A stretch of DNA of 64,000 nucleotides from Dendrophyllia cribrosa (taxonomy: Eukaryota > Cnidaria > Anthozoa > Scleractinia > Dendrophylliidae), in the NCBI GenBank assembly GCA_024195265.1, contig JAJLRJ010000003.1, forward strand, positions 54,853,284 through 54,917,283. The letters are read 5' to 3'. The translations under genes were made by a program, and so were the position numbers. Under the pieces are notes generated by a model, which worked only from the letters and a program-made list of their open reading frames with translations, was not told where the DNA came from and made no database searches. Positions 31,339-41,150 of the stretch are shown piece by piece (the first letter of the stretch is position 1; every line of letters starts with the position of its first letter).

Positions 31339-32575
31339 TCAGCGACTGCGTTCTGTTTTGATACTGTAATTAAAGGCTGACAGGATGATTGCCCAACGTT
31401 GTAGCCGCAAGGCTGCCAGAGAAGGGATGGCTGTCTTGGGCCCGAAGATTCGCTCTAGTGGCTTGTGGTCCGTCAGAATCGTAAAATGTTGACCACACAG
31501 GTACAAGTGAAATCGCTTTAGCCCAAACATGATTGCTAAAGCTTTCTTACTTATCTGACCATAGCGTTTCTTATGTTTGTTTACGGTTCGTGATGCGTAT
31601 GCGATTGGACGCCGATTGCCATTGGGATATACATGCATGATAACAGCTCTAAGACCATATGGCGAGGCATCAACCGATAATTCGACAGAAAGGCCTGGGT
31701 CGTAATGCGTCAGCACATTCTCTGATGTTAGCGCGTGCTTCACATCACTGAACGCTTGTACACAGTTTGATGTCCAGTTCCACGCTTTGTTTCCAAGAAG
31801 CTCGTACAGGGGGTGTGCGAGGGTTGACAATTTCGGAGTGAAATTGCTTAGAGCTGCCAACATTCCTAGGAAGGAACGCAGTTCCGTCACGTTACGTGGG
31901 GTCAGGGCCTTCTTGATGGCTTTCGCACCTTTTCGTCAGTTGGCTGAAGCCCCCTTTTGCAGTCCAAAGTATATCACGGACGGTGCCATGAACACGCACT
32001 TCGGGAGTTGGACCGTCAGGCCGTACTTCAGGAACTGTTTTAAGACCGCTTCTAAATTCTTCAAATGCCCTTCGTCATCAGTGCCTCCTACCAACAGATC
32101 ATCCAAAATCACAAATGTTCGGTCAAGTCCCGTGAGTAATTGCTCAATGAAACGCTGCCAAATAGCTGGACTGGACGAACTTCCGAACGGCAAACGTGTA
32201 TATCGGAAGAGATCCTTGCGGGTGGTGATCGTGCACAGTTTTTGTGCTTCCTCATCCAACACCAGTTGCTGATACGCACTCCGCAAATCGATTTTAGTGA
32301 ACTTCTTCCACTTTGACACTCGTCCCCGAATTTCCTCTAGCGTTAGGATGGGAAATTGTGGGATCGACTGTGCCTTTATAATCGCCACAAACGCATACCG
32401 ACCCATCGGTTTTCGGAACGCAAACAATGGGTGTGGCCCAATCACTAACTTCTACCGGCTCGAGAACACCTTCGTTTTCCATGCGTATGAGTTCCTCCTC
32501 TACGACAGAGCGCAGTGCGTAGGGTACAGGGCGTGCCCTCTGAAATACTGGTGTTGCGTTTTCCTTCAGGTGCAA
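31339..32575 (-). pseudogene. Gypsy reverse transcriptase and RNase H
   Basis: Three overlapping frames hold the fingers (VVEEELIRMENEGVLEPVE), the palm (KIDLRSAYQQLVLDEE, LPFGSSSSPA, and VILDDLLVGG at the position of the usual YxDD) and RNase H (SVDASPYGLRAVIMHV, ILTDHKPLERIFG). Frameshifts lie near 32300-32440 and 31900-31930. Confidence 0.85.
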
Positions 32576-32736
32576 CTTAGCTGTGACACCCTTAACAGTT
32601 CCCAGTTCAGGCTTGAATATCTCAGCGTACCGTTCTTTAAGGCGTTCAATCCGTATGTCGCTAACTCAAATGTTATCTATTTTTAGAATTACGATTATTG
32701 TAAAGCGCCATTGAGCTTACGGAAATGGCGCTATAT

Positions 32737-32779
32737 AAATTTTTCTCTTATTATTATTATTATTATTATTATCATTATA
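32737..32779. repeat. (ATT)n microsatellite
   Basis: A run of TTATTATTATT units lies between the reverse transcriptase and protease regions and interrupts the pol frame. Confidence 0.7.
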
Positions 32780-33316
32780 TTAAAAGACCTCGAATTGACC
32801 GATTGGAGGCGAAAAAAGATTTTTCCAATCCAGGCGGATCTTTGACATCCAGGACCTTCCCAGCAACGGAGGGACGTATCGGTCCGCGCGAACGACCAGT
32901 AGTGGCAGTGTTTCCTGTTGGCCATGATGCTCTACATCTACCAAGATTTGTTCTGCAATGTCCAATGGTGTGCCCGCATAGGCGTGGGATGATCTTTCCA
33001 CTGGTCTCAAAGCAAGGTATTTGGAATACCGTTCGTAATTTGCATAGCACAAGATCGATGCCGCAGCTCCGGTGTCCACTTCCATAAGAAATTCAACATC
33101 CTCAATCCGAACTGGGACCTTGACTGCAGGCGACGAAGCCCCCGCGTTCTGAGATTCAGAATGGTGTACTCCATCCAAACTGAAAATTGATCCGTAGAAT
33201 TCATCTCCGGTGTCCTCCGAAACTTCTTCCTCTAAATCCTGATCTGCTTGCCGGACGTGTTGTCTCTCATCCTCTTTCCTGCGTGGTGGCTTTGTGTTAC
33301 GACACTCGGATTGCAA
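32780..33316 (-). pseudogene. Gypsy aspartic protease
   Basis: FLMEVDTGAAASILCY carries the retroviral protease active site DTGA, followed by LLGRSWMSKIRLDW. A CCHC knuckle (CFNCHQRGHLQSEC) lies just upstream in a different frame, at the end of gag. Confidence 0.8.
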
Positions 33317-34078
33317 ATGACCCCTCTGGTGACAGTTAAAACACTCTGAATTTTTGTAGTTGCAATTGTCCGGAGAATAATTAGTTAAGCCGCATTGAAA
33401 AATCGTTTGTTAGCCCCCTTTGGCAGATTTCGTTTGTCATTGCTGCCATGGCGTCGACCCCGTGTTGACGTGCGACCTCGTGGCGAGAACGAGCTCCATT
33501 TGACCTTGTTTACATTGCCCGAAGAACTTTCGCCGTGAAAATTTGAGCCAAGGTCGCGGACGTCCTTTTGAGCTGTCTCCTGGGCGATCGCAGCATCCAC
33601 TGCTTCTTTGAAGGTGTAGTTGGCTGACAACAACTTACGCTTAATTTGCTCCGAGCGAAGGCTACAGATAAAGATCGCGTAAGCTATCGTTCAACTGTTC
33701 GTTGGTGAATTTGCATGTTCCAGCGCGTTTTTTAAGGTCTCGGACAAAATCGGTAATGGATTGTCCCGGTCGTTGACTGGCGTTGTGGAACCTGTATCTT
33801 TCCGGTACTTTTAAGGGAGAAGGCTTGTAATGGTCGCGTAGTAGCGTTGCTTGCTGGTCAAAGTTTTTCGTGTTTGGCGCGTCCGGATAAGATAAATCCT
33901 CCCATACTCGATAAGCACTACTTCCAATAGACGTTAGCAATATTGCTCTTCGTTTTGCAGCATTGTCCGAGTCATTCTTGATATCGCAGGCAGTACAATA
34001 TTCCTGTAGTCGTTCGAGGTAGCTCTCGACATCTTCTGACTCTGAATTAAATTAATCGAACGGTGGTCTGCCCGCCAT
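33317..34078 (-). pseudogene. Gypsy gag
   Basis: A start-like ATG at 34078 opens MAGRPPFD, then a stop. The capsid-like region continues with ESEDVESYLERLQEYC and PERYRFHNASQRPGQSITDF. A basic RGRTSTRGRRHG tail and the CCHC knuckle follow toward 33317. Several stops and a frameshift are present. Confidence 0.7.
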
Positions 34079-34193
34079 AGCGCTCGATTCGGTTCGTGTT
34101 TGACTGCGTGTCTCGGCTTTAACAGCTGTATTTGGCGTTAACTTTCCGCTCTTTGACGTTGCTTGTCCGTTATCCAGTTTCCCTCGTCGCCAC

Positions 34194-34794
34194 TGTGACG
34201 TGTTCCGTCGAATCGTACCGTAATTAAGAGGCAGTGTCGCTAAAACCGTTCCACTCGATCTCGGAGTCAGAAATAGTTTTGCTTCATATTATTACCATCA
34301 ATACTACTATCTATCCTTACTACTAGAATGCAGTTGGAATGAGCAGAAAGTTTATTTTACTCCAGTTGTGAGCATTTCAATGCCAGTGTACCGTAAACGA
34401 CTAAAATATGCAAATTTTGAGTGCTGTGATACAGGTTTTTTTGATGATCGTTTAAAAATACTTCGGGCCACCAACACCTTAACATTTGCACTTATTCCAC
34501 ACCTTATTACCTCTTTTTATCGCTTCTGTATCATTTAGGTTTTTTCTGATCGTAATCGCTGAGAAATGCAATTTATTAATTAAACTAAGACACACACACT
34601 GCACGAAATAGCGACTTTTAAACTTCCCAAAATTCTCACATGTGGCACCTAGGCAAGACCTAAATACTCGTTCTAGGCAAAGACTAAGAACTATTTTGTA
34701 GAATTATCCAATAAAACTTGTGGCAGAATGCGATACTGAGTAATGAGTTTGAACTTAAGTTCGCCATTTTCTGTTGATGTTGTCTTGCGTGACA
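34194..34794 (-). repeat. Probable 5' LTR of the Gypsy element
   Basis: On the minus strand this segment begins TGTCACGCAAG and ends CGTCACA, the expected TG...CA ends with matching short inverted repeats. It is followed by GTGGCGACGAGGG, a common Gypsy primer-site sequence. Without a second LTR copy the limits are inferred. Confidence 0.45.
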
Positions 34795-34950
34795 CGAATT
34801 TCTATTCCAGACTACTGTCTTGTTGTCGAATTCTTGTCACTTCATTTATCGATATTTCGGTTTAATTTAAGTAAAATTGGAACCTGGCTGGAACCTGGCA
34901 GCAACCTGTCAGCACACTTGTCACATTTTGCAAAAAATAAAATTCACATT
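34795..34950. other. Leader of element E2; left end not found
   Basis: Between the Gypsy LTR and the first E2 gene there is a short direct repeat (GGAACCTGG twice, then GCAACCTG). Element E3 has a comparable repeat, GGAACCACGAA twice, at the equivalent place upstream of its gene A. No palindrome or AGTAGTATA terminus was found here, so E2 may be truncated on this side. Confidence 0.4.
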
Positions 34951-34957
34951 TATATAC
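34951..34957 (+). promoter_or_regulatory. TATATAC box, gene A of E2
   Basis: TATATAC lies 3 nt before the ATG at 34961. It belongs to the set of near-identical boxes upstream of E2/E3 genes. Confidence 0.55.
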
Positions 34958-34960
34958 ACT

Positions 34961-35440
34961 ATGGCCACACCACTCGAGGCGATCCCTGAAGAAACTCAAA
35001 CTCAAACTCAAACTCAAACCCAAACACCTGTCCGTGTTACCTCTGAGACCTCGAAAACAAAGCCTGCAACAGAAAAGAACCCCGGCCGCGTTGCTTCTGG
35101 CAAAAGGCTAGCAGAACGCAACCGCCTGGCCCGTGAAGCAAAGAAAAAGGCCGAAGCACAAAAGACTGCACCCTCAACACAGCCCAGTGCTGCAAACCAA
35201 CCATCAACAAGTGACACCGGAGGGGCAACAAGTGACACCAACAGCAACTCAATTTTTTATATTCTGGGGTTTGGAGGGTTGATTGTCTCTGCTGCGAGTG
35301 TGTACTACCAACGCGAAGCCATAATGCAAAAGCTTTGACGCATACCAAACACACCACCAACACCAGCACCGGCCCCAGAGCCCGCTGCACCACCCCCATG
35401 TCGAATTCCGGTAAGACAAGGAATTATAAAAATGGAATAA
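34961..35440 (+). pseudogene. E2 gene A: single-pass membrane protein, one in-frame stop
   Basis: The protein starts MATPLEAIPEETQ with a QT repeat (about residues 11-21), then a conserved basic helix NPGRVASGKRLAERNRLARE. A low-complexity linker leads to one transmembrane segment, IFYILGFGGLIVSAASVYY. The E3 homologue (62529-62975) has the same layout and continues with a proline-rich tail. In E2 a TGA at 35336-35338 precedes an open tail with the same P/A-rich character, ending at 35440, so the stop is a lesion. The function is unknown. The conserved block RVASGKxLAERNRLAREA is the family signature. Confidence 0.65.
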
Positions 35441-35450
35441 AAAAAACACA

Positions 35451-35459
35451 TATGTATAC
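35451..35459 (+). promoter_or_regulatory. TATGTATAC box, gene B of E2
   Basis: TATGTATAC lies 12 nt before the ATG at 35472. Confidence 0.45.
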
Positions 35460-35471
35460 TGCACACAAACC

Positions 35472-35693
35472 ATGTCTGACAACAAGCTTGTGAAGTCTAT
35501 CCTCGACGCCGCAACAATCACTGGCCTTGTCGCCGGTATTGGTTGGATTGGGGAAAAGACCGTCAAAGAAAACTTCACTGCCGACCCCAGTGCAAGCTTG
35601 ATGAACTACGTCAAGTTCACAGCCGTCATGGCTGGCAGCATCGCGCTGAAGAAATATCTCGAGGACCAGAAAATCCTCCCAGACAACATGTAA
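35472..35693 (+). CDS. E2 gene B: 73-aa hydrophobic protein
   Basis: The sequence starts MSDNKLVKSILDAATITGLV. Residues about 9-27 are hydrophobic (ILDAATITGLVAGIGWIG) and about 48-60 form a second one (VKFTAVMAGSIALKKYL), so it may span a membrane twice. E3 encodes a protein differing at only about ten positions (62100-62321). That strong conservation, with intact frames in both elements, implies recent function. No match to a named family is recognised. Confidence 0.7.
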   Translation: MSDNKLVKSILDAATITGLVAGIGWIGEKTVKENFTADPSASLMNYVKFTAVMAGSIALKKYLEDQKILPDNM

Positions 35694-35699
35694 AAACCA

Positions 35700-35708
35700 T
35701 ATGTATAC
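35700..35708 (+). promoter_or_regulatory. TATGTATAC box, gene C of E2
   Basis: TATGTATAC lies 11 nt before the ATG at 35720 and begins 6 nt after the stop of gene B. Confidence 0.45.
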
Positions 35709-35719
35709 ACACCACCACA

Positions 35720-36157
35720 ATGGCCTCGATTGCAATAATGGCCCTTGGCGCTGTTCTCAATGCGGCCGCTTTCACGGGCGGCAACTATCTCGCGAAATAT
35801 CTGTCTGGTAATAGCGGAAAGGCAGCAATGGATGAGAAAATCCGTCACGACAAAGCCCTGGAGCAATACCAAGCGGCTTACGCTAAATACCAGAAGGACC
35901 GCACCAAGCTCCTCGACTGGATTGCAACCAACGATCGGATGAAACACCAAGCTAGCCAAAACTTCCAAACCACCGACCAAGCCCTGGCCTTGTATAACCA
36001 GATGCACCAAACACAACCAGATAAACAAATCAAAGACTACAAAGAGCCTCAGTTCTCGGACGTCTACAAACCCAGCCCACAACAGCAGACTGGTGAACTT
36101 GTGTTCATTGGAGGCACCCTGCTTGCGGGTGGGTATGCGGCCTATCGATTTCTGTAA
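35720..36157 (+). CDS. E2 gene C: 145-aa membrane protein with central helix
   Basis: The N-terminal hydrophobic segment is MASIAIMALGAVLNAAAFTG. A long charged helix follows (AAMDEKIRHDKALEQYQAAY, KDRTKLLDWIATNDRM). The protein ends in a second hydrophobic stretch, LVFIGGTLLAGGYAAYRFL. The E3 homologue (61639-62073) aligns over its whole length. Two terminal membrane anchors around a helical domain suggest a virion or host membrane protein. No family is recognised. The frame is intact. The start is the ATG right after the TATGTATAC box. Confidence 0.7.
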   Translation: MASIAIMALGAVLNAAAFTGGNYLAKYLSGNSGKAAMDEKIRHDKALEQYQAAYAKYQKDRTKLLDWIATNDRMKHQASQNFQTTDQALALYNQMHQTQPDKQIKDYKEPQFSDVYKPSPQQQTGELVFIGGTLLAGGYAAYRFL

Positions 36158-36177
36158 ACAAACAACACAATACATAA

Positions 36178-36185
36178 GTATATAC
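36178..36185 (+). promoter_or_regulatory. GTATATAC box, integrase of E2
   Basis: The perfect palindromic octamer GTATATAC lies 14 nt before the integrase ATG at 36200. Confidence 0.55.
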
Positions 36186-36199
36186 CCCGCACACTCCCT

Positions 36200-37189
36200 A
36201 TGGAGGCCAAACTCTCTAAGATATACTACAGCCCGAAAGGCTACTGGAAAGGTCTTGCCGCTGTAAAAAAGCTGGCCACTGCGGCTAGGGTCTCTGAAGA
36301 GGCGACAAAGAAATGGCTGGTCAAACAGGCCCTTTGGCAAATATATCTCCCGGCGCCTCGCTACATCCCTCGGCCCAAGTTTGATGTCTCCTCGCCCAAT
36401 GCGTTGCATCAAGCAGATCTTCTCTTCCTACCCCATGACAAGCTCCCTAAAGGCAGAAAGGTCTACAAATACGCCCTGACAGTTGTTGATGTGGCTAGCC
36501 GATACAAAGCTGCGGAGCCCCTGACTTCGAAAGAGTCTGAAGAAGTCTCGAGGGCATTTCAGAAAATATATAGGAATGGGCCTTTGAATTGGCCTCAACT
36601 CTTGCAAGTCGACCCTCGGAGTGAGTTTATGGGGGCTGTGACTAAGACCATGGAAAACAACAAAACTACCATTCGGCGTGGGCGCCCCGATATCCACAGA
36701 GACCAAGCAATTGTGGAGAGATTCAACCGCACCCTGGCTGAAAGACTGTTTGGCTACCAGTATGCCGTTGAAATGAATATGCCCTCTGGCCGGTCTACTG
36801 CATGGGTCAAAAGACTGCCAGATGTTGTCTCGGCCTTGAACAATGAAGTGACCCGGCTCACTGGCAAGAAGCCAAAGGATGCGATACGTGAAAAAGCAGT
36901 ATCAGCCAAGCCTGCAACACCATATGCTAGGCCTGTGGGGGTCTATGAGAAAAAGCTCCCTCCTCGAGTCCATGTTCGATATCTGTACTACCCCCGCGAG
37001 CTGGAAGGGGGCGGGAGGCGTGCCACTGATCCCATCTGGTCATTGAAGGTCTATAACATTGAGAGAGTTGTCACCAAGCCGAATGAGCCAGTGGTGTACT
37101 ACCTTTACGATGGGCCCAAGCGAGGATTTGTTCGTGAGGAGTTGATGGTTGTAGTGCCGGGCACTCAGTTACCACCAGCTGGGCTCTAG
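36200..37189 (+). CDS. E2 integrase (DDE, retroviral/Maverick type), intact
   Basis: This 329-residue protein starts MEAKLSKIYYSPKGYWKG. The N-terminal part is a helical DNA-binding-like region (VKKLATAARVSEEATKKWLV). The core has D in HQADLLFLPHD, D in LQVDPRSEF and E in IVERFNRTLAERL. The C-terminal third is a small basic beta domain (RVHVRYLYYPRELEGGGRRATDPIW). It lacks the chromodomain seen in the 16-kb Maverick. It is about three-quarters identical to the E3 integrase by eye, and both are unbroken although both polymerases are damaged. Its stop codon shares CTAG with the polymerase stop on the other strand. Confidence 0.88.
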   Translation: MEAKLSKIYYSPKGYWKGLAAVKKLATAARVSEEATKKWLVKQALWQIYLPAPRYIPRPKFDVSSPNALHQADLLFLPHDKLPKGRKVYKYALTVVDVASRYKAAEPLTSKESEEVSRAFQKIYRNGPLNWPQLLQVDPRSEFMGAVTKTMENNKTTIRRGRPDIHRDQAIVERFNRTLAERLFGYQYAVEMNMPSGRSTAWVKRLPDVVSALNNEVTRLTGKKPKDAIREKAVSAKPATPYARPVGVYEKKLPPRVHVRYLYYPRELEGGGRRATDPIWSLKVYNIERVVTKPNEPVVYYLYDGPKRGFVREELMVVVPGTQLPPAGL

Positions 37190-40100
37190 CGCGTGTCTTT
37201 GTGTCCGTATGCCAGCGTGTGGACACCATCATCCTTGATCCAGCGCTTGGAGTCAAAGGGGGAAAGTGTTGTCTTGGTTAGATGCTCACCGAAGATCTGG
37301 TGGCCTTTGCTTCGGAGCCTGTCCATCCCGTGCTTGAAGGTTCGCTTGCTGAAGAGGGCGTCCTTGTAGTTCTGGTGGGTGATCTCTTTCTTTGTGACTA
37401 CCTTGGTGGTGCCCTTTGCTTTCTTGATGTTTTTAGCGTCATCCACAAGGATGGAGTACATCTTCGAGCGAAGACACACAACCTCCGAGATCGGCTTACC
37501 CGCGCACTCGTCCTTCATCTTGCCGATGACCTTCTTGTTAAGCTGGATGTGGAGTGGATGGTCCTTGGGATAGTCACTTGTGTCGTAGAGTTCGTCCCGA
37601 AGGTTCTCCATGTCTTTGTAGACATCATCCGTCTTGATCTCGAGGAGTAGTGAGTCGGTGTCTGTGTAGTGTAGATCTACTCGCGGACCGTACTTCAGCT
37701 TGAGATGGTTGTAGTAGAAGTCGTACATCAGTGTTTTGGAGAGATCAAGGATGCACATGCCTGTGTAGACTGGTCGGTTGAAGAGGATTTTCTCCCTCAG
37801 CATCTGGATCCCCGCCAGGTTGGTTCCAAAGACCGCTGCTCTGGAAAACAGTGGGCTTGCGATAAGCTTTCTCATCTTGTCTAGCTCGTGCGGTCGGACA
37901 AGCTTCATGTCAATTCGATTTCTGAGGTTCTCATGAACGGAGTCGTTCATGAGCTTGAAGAAGTTCTTCTCGAAGTCGGAAGTGGCCTTCTTCCTGAGCT
38001 CGGTGTTCAGGGAGATGTATGGCTCCATCCACGCCCTCTGCTCGAACTTGAGGATTTTGTGGATTTTCCTCAACTTCATTCCAAGATCCAGGTACTGCTG
38101 GAGGGCTCTGTAATGCAACACGTACCGGGATTTATCGCGTAGGGTAAGGAGCAGCTTCTGTGTCTTGTCCTCTGGCTGCCCCTCTACCAAGGCCCTTTGG
38201 TAGGGTGACATCCATGCCTTTGGGACGACCTGCTTTTCTGGGGCTAGAGGATAGGCATTGTGCTCATCGTGCGGCTCCTCTAGGTACTCAAGATCAATCT
38301 CGCGGATGTAACCGATCTTTCTGTTTGGCCTCCACTTCCTGATCTGGTGAAGTGTTGGAAAGACAGGGCACCATGCGAACTTACCTGGGAGAGGCTGACT
38401 TACTGGGAGAGGCTGACTCATGGCCCAGCCGTAGAGATTGTTTGCGTCGTAGTACATGATGTAGCTTGGCTCTTCCTTTGGGTTGTAGTCGCGAAGATAT
38501 TTATTGTTGGCCCTGCAGTGGCGCCTGCTTTCCATGGATATACCGCCTCGCAAGCCTCTTTCAACAAAGAGGTGCATGTTGACGTCTGTGAGCAGCTCCA
38601 GGTTGACGCCCGTATACTTGAGAAGGGCGTCCCAGGAAAGGCCCGGGCTTGTATAGTAGTGTGCCGGGTCAAGCTTGTAGTGGTGCAGACATGTTTTTCT
38701 GAAGTTCTCGAAAACATCGGCCAGAAGAAGCACGTCTGTCACGAGGTAGACATCGTGGTAATCTCCGAGTGTCTTACATCCGAATGTCTCCCACACTTTT
38801 TGCGCGTGGGCGTAGTCACCATCGGAGATGCCTTCCTTCTTGAGCTCACTGTAGAAGGCATCCTTCGGTGGTAGTGTTGTCTCATCGAAGCGGGTCCATG
38901 AGTCCATGTGCTCATATGGGTAGACACCTTTTTGTAAAATAAGCTTGCGTTTGAAAGGGTTCTTCTCGTAGTTTGCCGTGATTGTAAAGGACTCTGACTT
39001 GTTTGCTTCAACCAGGGCGCTTAGGCTTGACTGCATGAACTGCAAGCTGTCAATGAACCTCAGCTTACCAAGGGAGAAGGATATGTACTTTTCCATGTTG
39101 TTGGGGATGCATTTCAAATCGGAATGCACGTCTGCAATACCACTCATAATGTGGTGCGCATCGTAACCCTTCAAGTTGTGAAAGATTACTGGGATTATTT
39201 CCGTTTTCGAGCTGGTACGGAAATAGTTGAAGTTGCAAGCACTGTGAGCCGTACCTCGATATTTGCCCGTGATGTGGCAATGATCTTTTACTGCATCTCG
39301 AACAGAGTCTTGGATAAGGGGCTCTCCACAGAAGAGACAATCGGTCTGCTCGAATAAATTCTCAGGGGGGGGGGGGGGGGGGGGGGGGGGGCTGCCTTTG
39401 GTTTCTTGGTCCGACAAATGGGAACTCTTCCAATTCACCATCCTCGCCCTGGATGTAAATTTTGAATGCCTTTTGGTAGCATTTGTTGGTGTGCAGATGA
39501 AAAAAGCCTAAATATTCTCCGGTGTCTGGGTTGTAACCCGCAATGGCATCCCTGTGGTTCTCCTTGATGAGAGACTTATCACAGATGTGGCAATCTGTTG
39601 CACGGTTGAAATCTGCCCAGTCTGCTCTTGTCATGGAGAGTGGTTTCTTGCGTTGCAGCTCGTCTCTGATCTCTCCTTCCAGCTGCTGTAAGCTGTTAAG
39701 AAATAGTGGCACCGCGTCCACTCCTCTGTATAGATAAGGACCCTTTGTCTCTCCATCAGAGCGAAAGGCTAACATGCAGAACCCGCAGGGTTTATGCACG
39801 GATGTTTCAGTGGTACTGCTCTGTGATGGGTCTGGTGTGCAACCGTAGACTTTTTTCGACTATGCTTTCGAAGTCGGCATAGATAACCCAAGGCTTCTTC
39901 ATCTGGTTCTGGAAGTTCTCGAAGTGAAGGAAGTTTTCGTCTTCTTTTGGCATTTCAGCTCGTACCGGCCTGCCTTTGACTCCCCTGCAGTAGAAGAGAT
40001 GGTCAGTGAGAACCCGTTCTGAAGAAAAGGCTTGGAGACACCTGTCACAGTGATGCATATGGCGCCCTACGTTGTACTCACTGTGTAGGAGCCTGCTCAT

Positions 40101-40913
40101 GCTCTTGATGTAGCAGTAATGCGAGGTGTGCCTGTCTGTGAGCATCATCAGATTGATCCTTCGAAGATTGGGGTCCTCTAGCTCACTGACTCTGATTACA
40201 ACTACCTTGTTGTTCTGGTATTCATAAATGTTGATTGGAAGGTTGTTTTGACGCTCAACCTTGGATATCTGGCTCAATGGTGTTGGAAAATCGATTCCAG
40301 TGAAGTCTAGACCATCATCAACGGGATAACTACCTGTTCTGTTTGCGTTAACATTTACAGGGAACAATGCCGATCTCAGTGCCCAGCGGAGACACTGGTT
40401 GTCATTGTTCTTCACATTGATGATAGCCTGCTTTGACCTGAGTTTTGATGGGGTTGGGATAAATGTGCCACCTCGTAGTGGTTGGTACAACCCAAACTCA
40501 AGGTAGACAGTGTTGATTTTCTCAATCACCCAGCCAGAACCCATGTGCTGCCATCTAGCAATCTCTTCCTTAAAGCCATTCACAATGCCTTCCAGGATGT
40601 CCCCCTCTCGCAGCTGATAGAGATGTGTTACTATCAGTGGGTTGACGTTCCAAAAGAAGTGATCCATTTCTCGATTGTCATCGCCATCCTTTGAAAAATG
40701 AACATCGAATGACAAAGTGACCTTCACTCCGCCAAGCTCTGTGACTTCGCGTGCTATTTTCTGGAGAATAGACGCCCTATTGGTTATGAAAAAAGCATTA
40801 AGGTCCTTGATTTGGTAGTCATCAGGGACGTTCATCTTGTAGCCATGCAACCATTTGCCGAAGTAGTCTTGGTTCCTTGGATTGAAGTCAAGACCTTGAG
40901 CCGCCATTGCCAT
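37186..40913 (-). pseudogene. E2 DNA polymerase B (Maverick/adintovirus type), broken
   Basis: The start is MAMAAQGLDF at 40913 (or the ATG at 40907), 8 nt after a GTATATAC box. The order is N-terminal domain, a C2H2-like knuckle (HHCDRCLQAFSSERVLTDH), exonuclease (VIYADFES), two Cys knuckles (CHICDKSL, CLFCGEPL...DHCHITGKYRG), motif A (YYDANNLYGWAM), motif B region, and motif C (YTDTDSLLLEI). Lesions are a frameshift in a T6 run at 39851-39856, a 27-G tract at 39365-39391 that changes frame, and loss of residues in motif B near 37930-37953. The polymerase resembles that of the 16-kb Maverick and not that of E3. Confidence 0.85.
39365..39391. repeat. 27-bp G homopolymer inside the polymerase gene
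   Basis: It encodes a polyproline run on the minus strand in the linker between two cysteine knuckles. The open frames to either side differ by a shift at this tract. Confidence 0.85.
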
Positions 40914-40921
40914 GTGGGTGG

Positions 40922-40929
40922 GTATATAC
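40922..40929 (-). promoter_or_regulatory. GTATATAC box, polymerase of E2
   Basis: The palindromic octamer GTATATAC lies 8 nt before the polymerase ATG at 40913. Confidence 0.55.
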
Positions 40930-40988
40930 AGGGGGTGGGATTTCTCTAATTGGTGATCTCGTACCGGATCAACATATGCAAACAGAAT

Positions 40989-41150
40989 AGTAGTATAGGG
41001 CGTTGGTCATCCGAGATCACCTGAAATAAGCTGCCAAACGCCCGAGTTACCGGCCCCCAGGACGAATGCAATGAGTCCGCGGGGGCCGGTAACTCGGGCG
41101 TTTGGCAGCTTATTTCAGGTGATCTCGGATCACCAACGCCCTATACTACT
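40989..41150. repeat. Terminal palindrome of E2 (162 bp)
   Basis: Two 70-nt arms, 40989-41058 and 41081-41150, are reverse complements with one mismatch. They enclose a 22-nt centre that contains a further GGAC/GTCC pair. The palindrome begins AGTAGTATAGGG and ends CCCTATACTACT, and pairing stops exactly at these ends. It marks the polymerase-side end of E2. Confidence 0.9.

Larger units (their letters stand above)
29859..34794 (-). mobile_element. Ty3/Gypsy retrotransposon, minus strand, decayed
   Basis: In transcription order it shows a probable 5' LTR, gag, aspartic protease, reverse transcriptase/RNase H and integrase. Frameshifts and stops separate the domains, and one integrase catalytic residue is changed. 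No 3' LTR was recognised left of 29859, so the element is truncated or its LTRs have diverged. Confidence 0.8.
34940..41150. mobile_element. Compact integrase/PolB element E2
   Basis: Plus-strand genes A, B, C and integrase converge on a minus-strand polymerase B. A 162-bp terminal palindrome closes the right end. Genes A, B, C and integrase match those of E3 (56445 to window end) in order and sequence, but the polymerase does not. Base composition is visibly richer in G+C than the flanks. No capsid, ATPase or protease gene is present in this copy. The left end is undefined. Confidence 0.75.

Noticed and set aside
34290..34330. AATACTACTATC and TTACTACTAG as a left terminus of E2
   Set aside because: They lie inside the probable Gypsy LTR, show no palindrome, and match the terminal motif only partly.
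35606..36412. A 268-codon minus-strand frame antisense to E2 genes B, C and integrase
   Set aside because: The plus-strand genes have homologues in E3 and promoter boxes; the antisense frame has no matching counterpart and a random composition.
40989..41150. The E2 palindrome as an independent foldback MITE
   Set aside because: The bases outside it (CAGAAT and CCTTTC) show no target duplication, and a different palindrome with the same end motif occupies the same place in E3, so it belongs to the element end.
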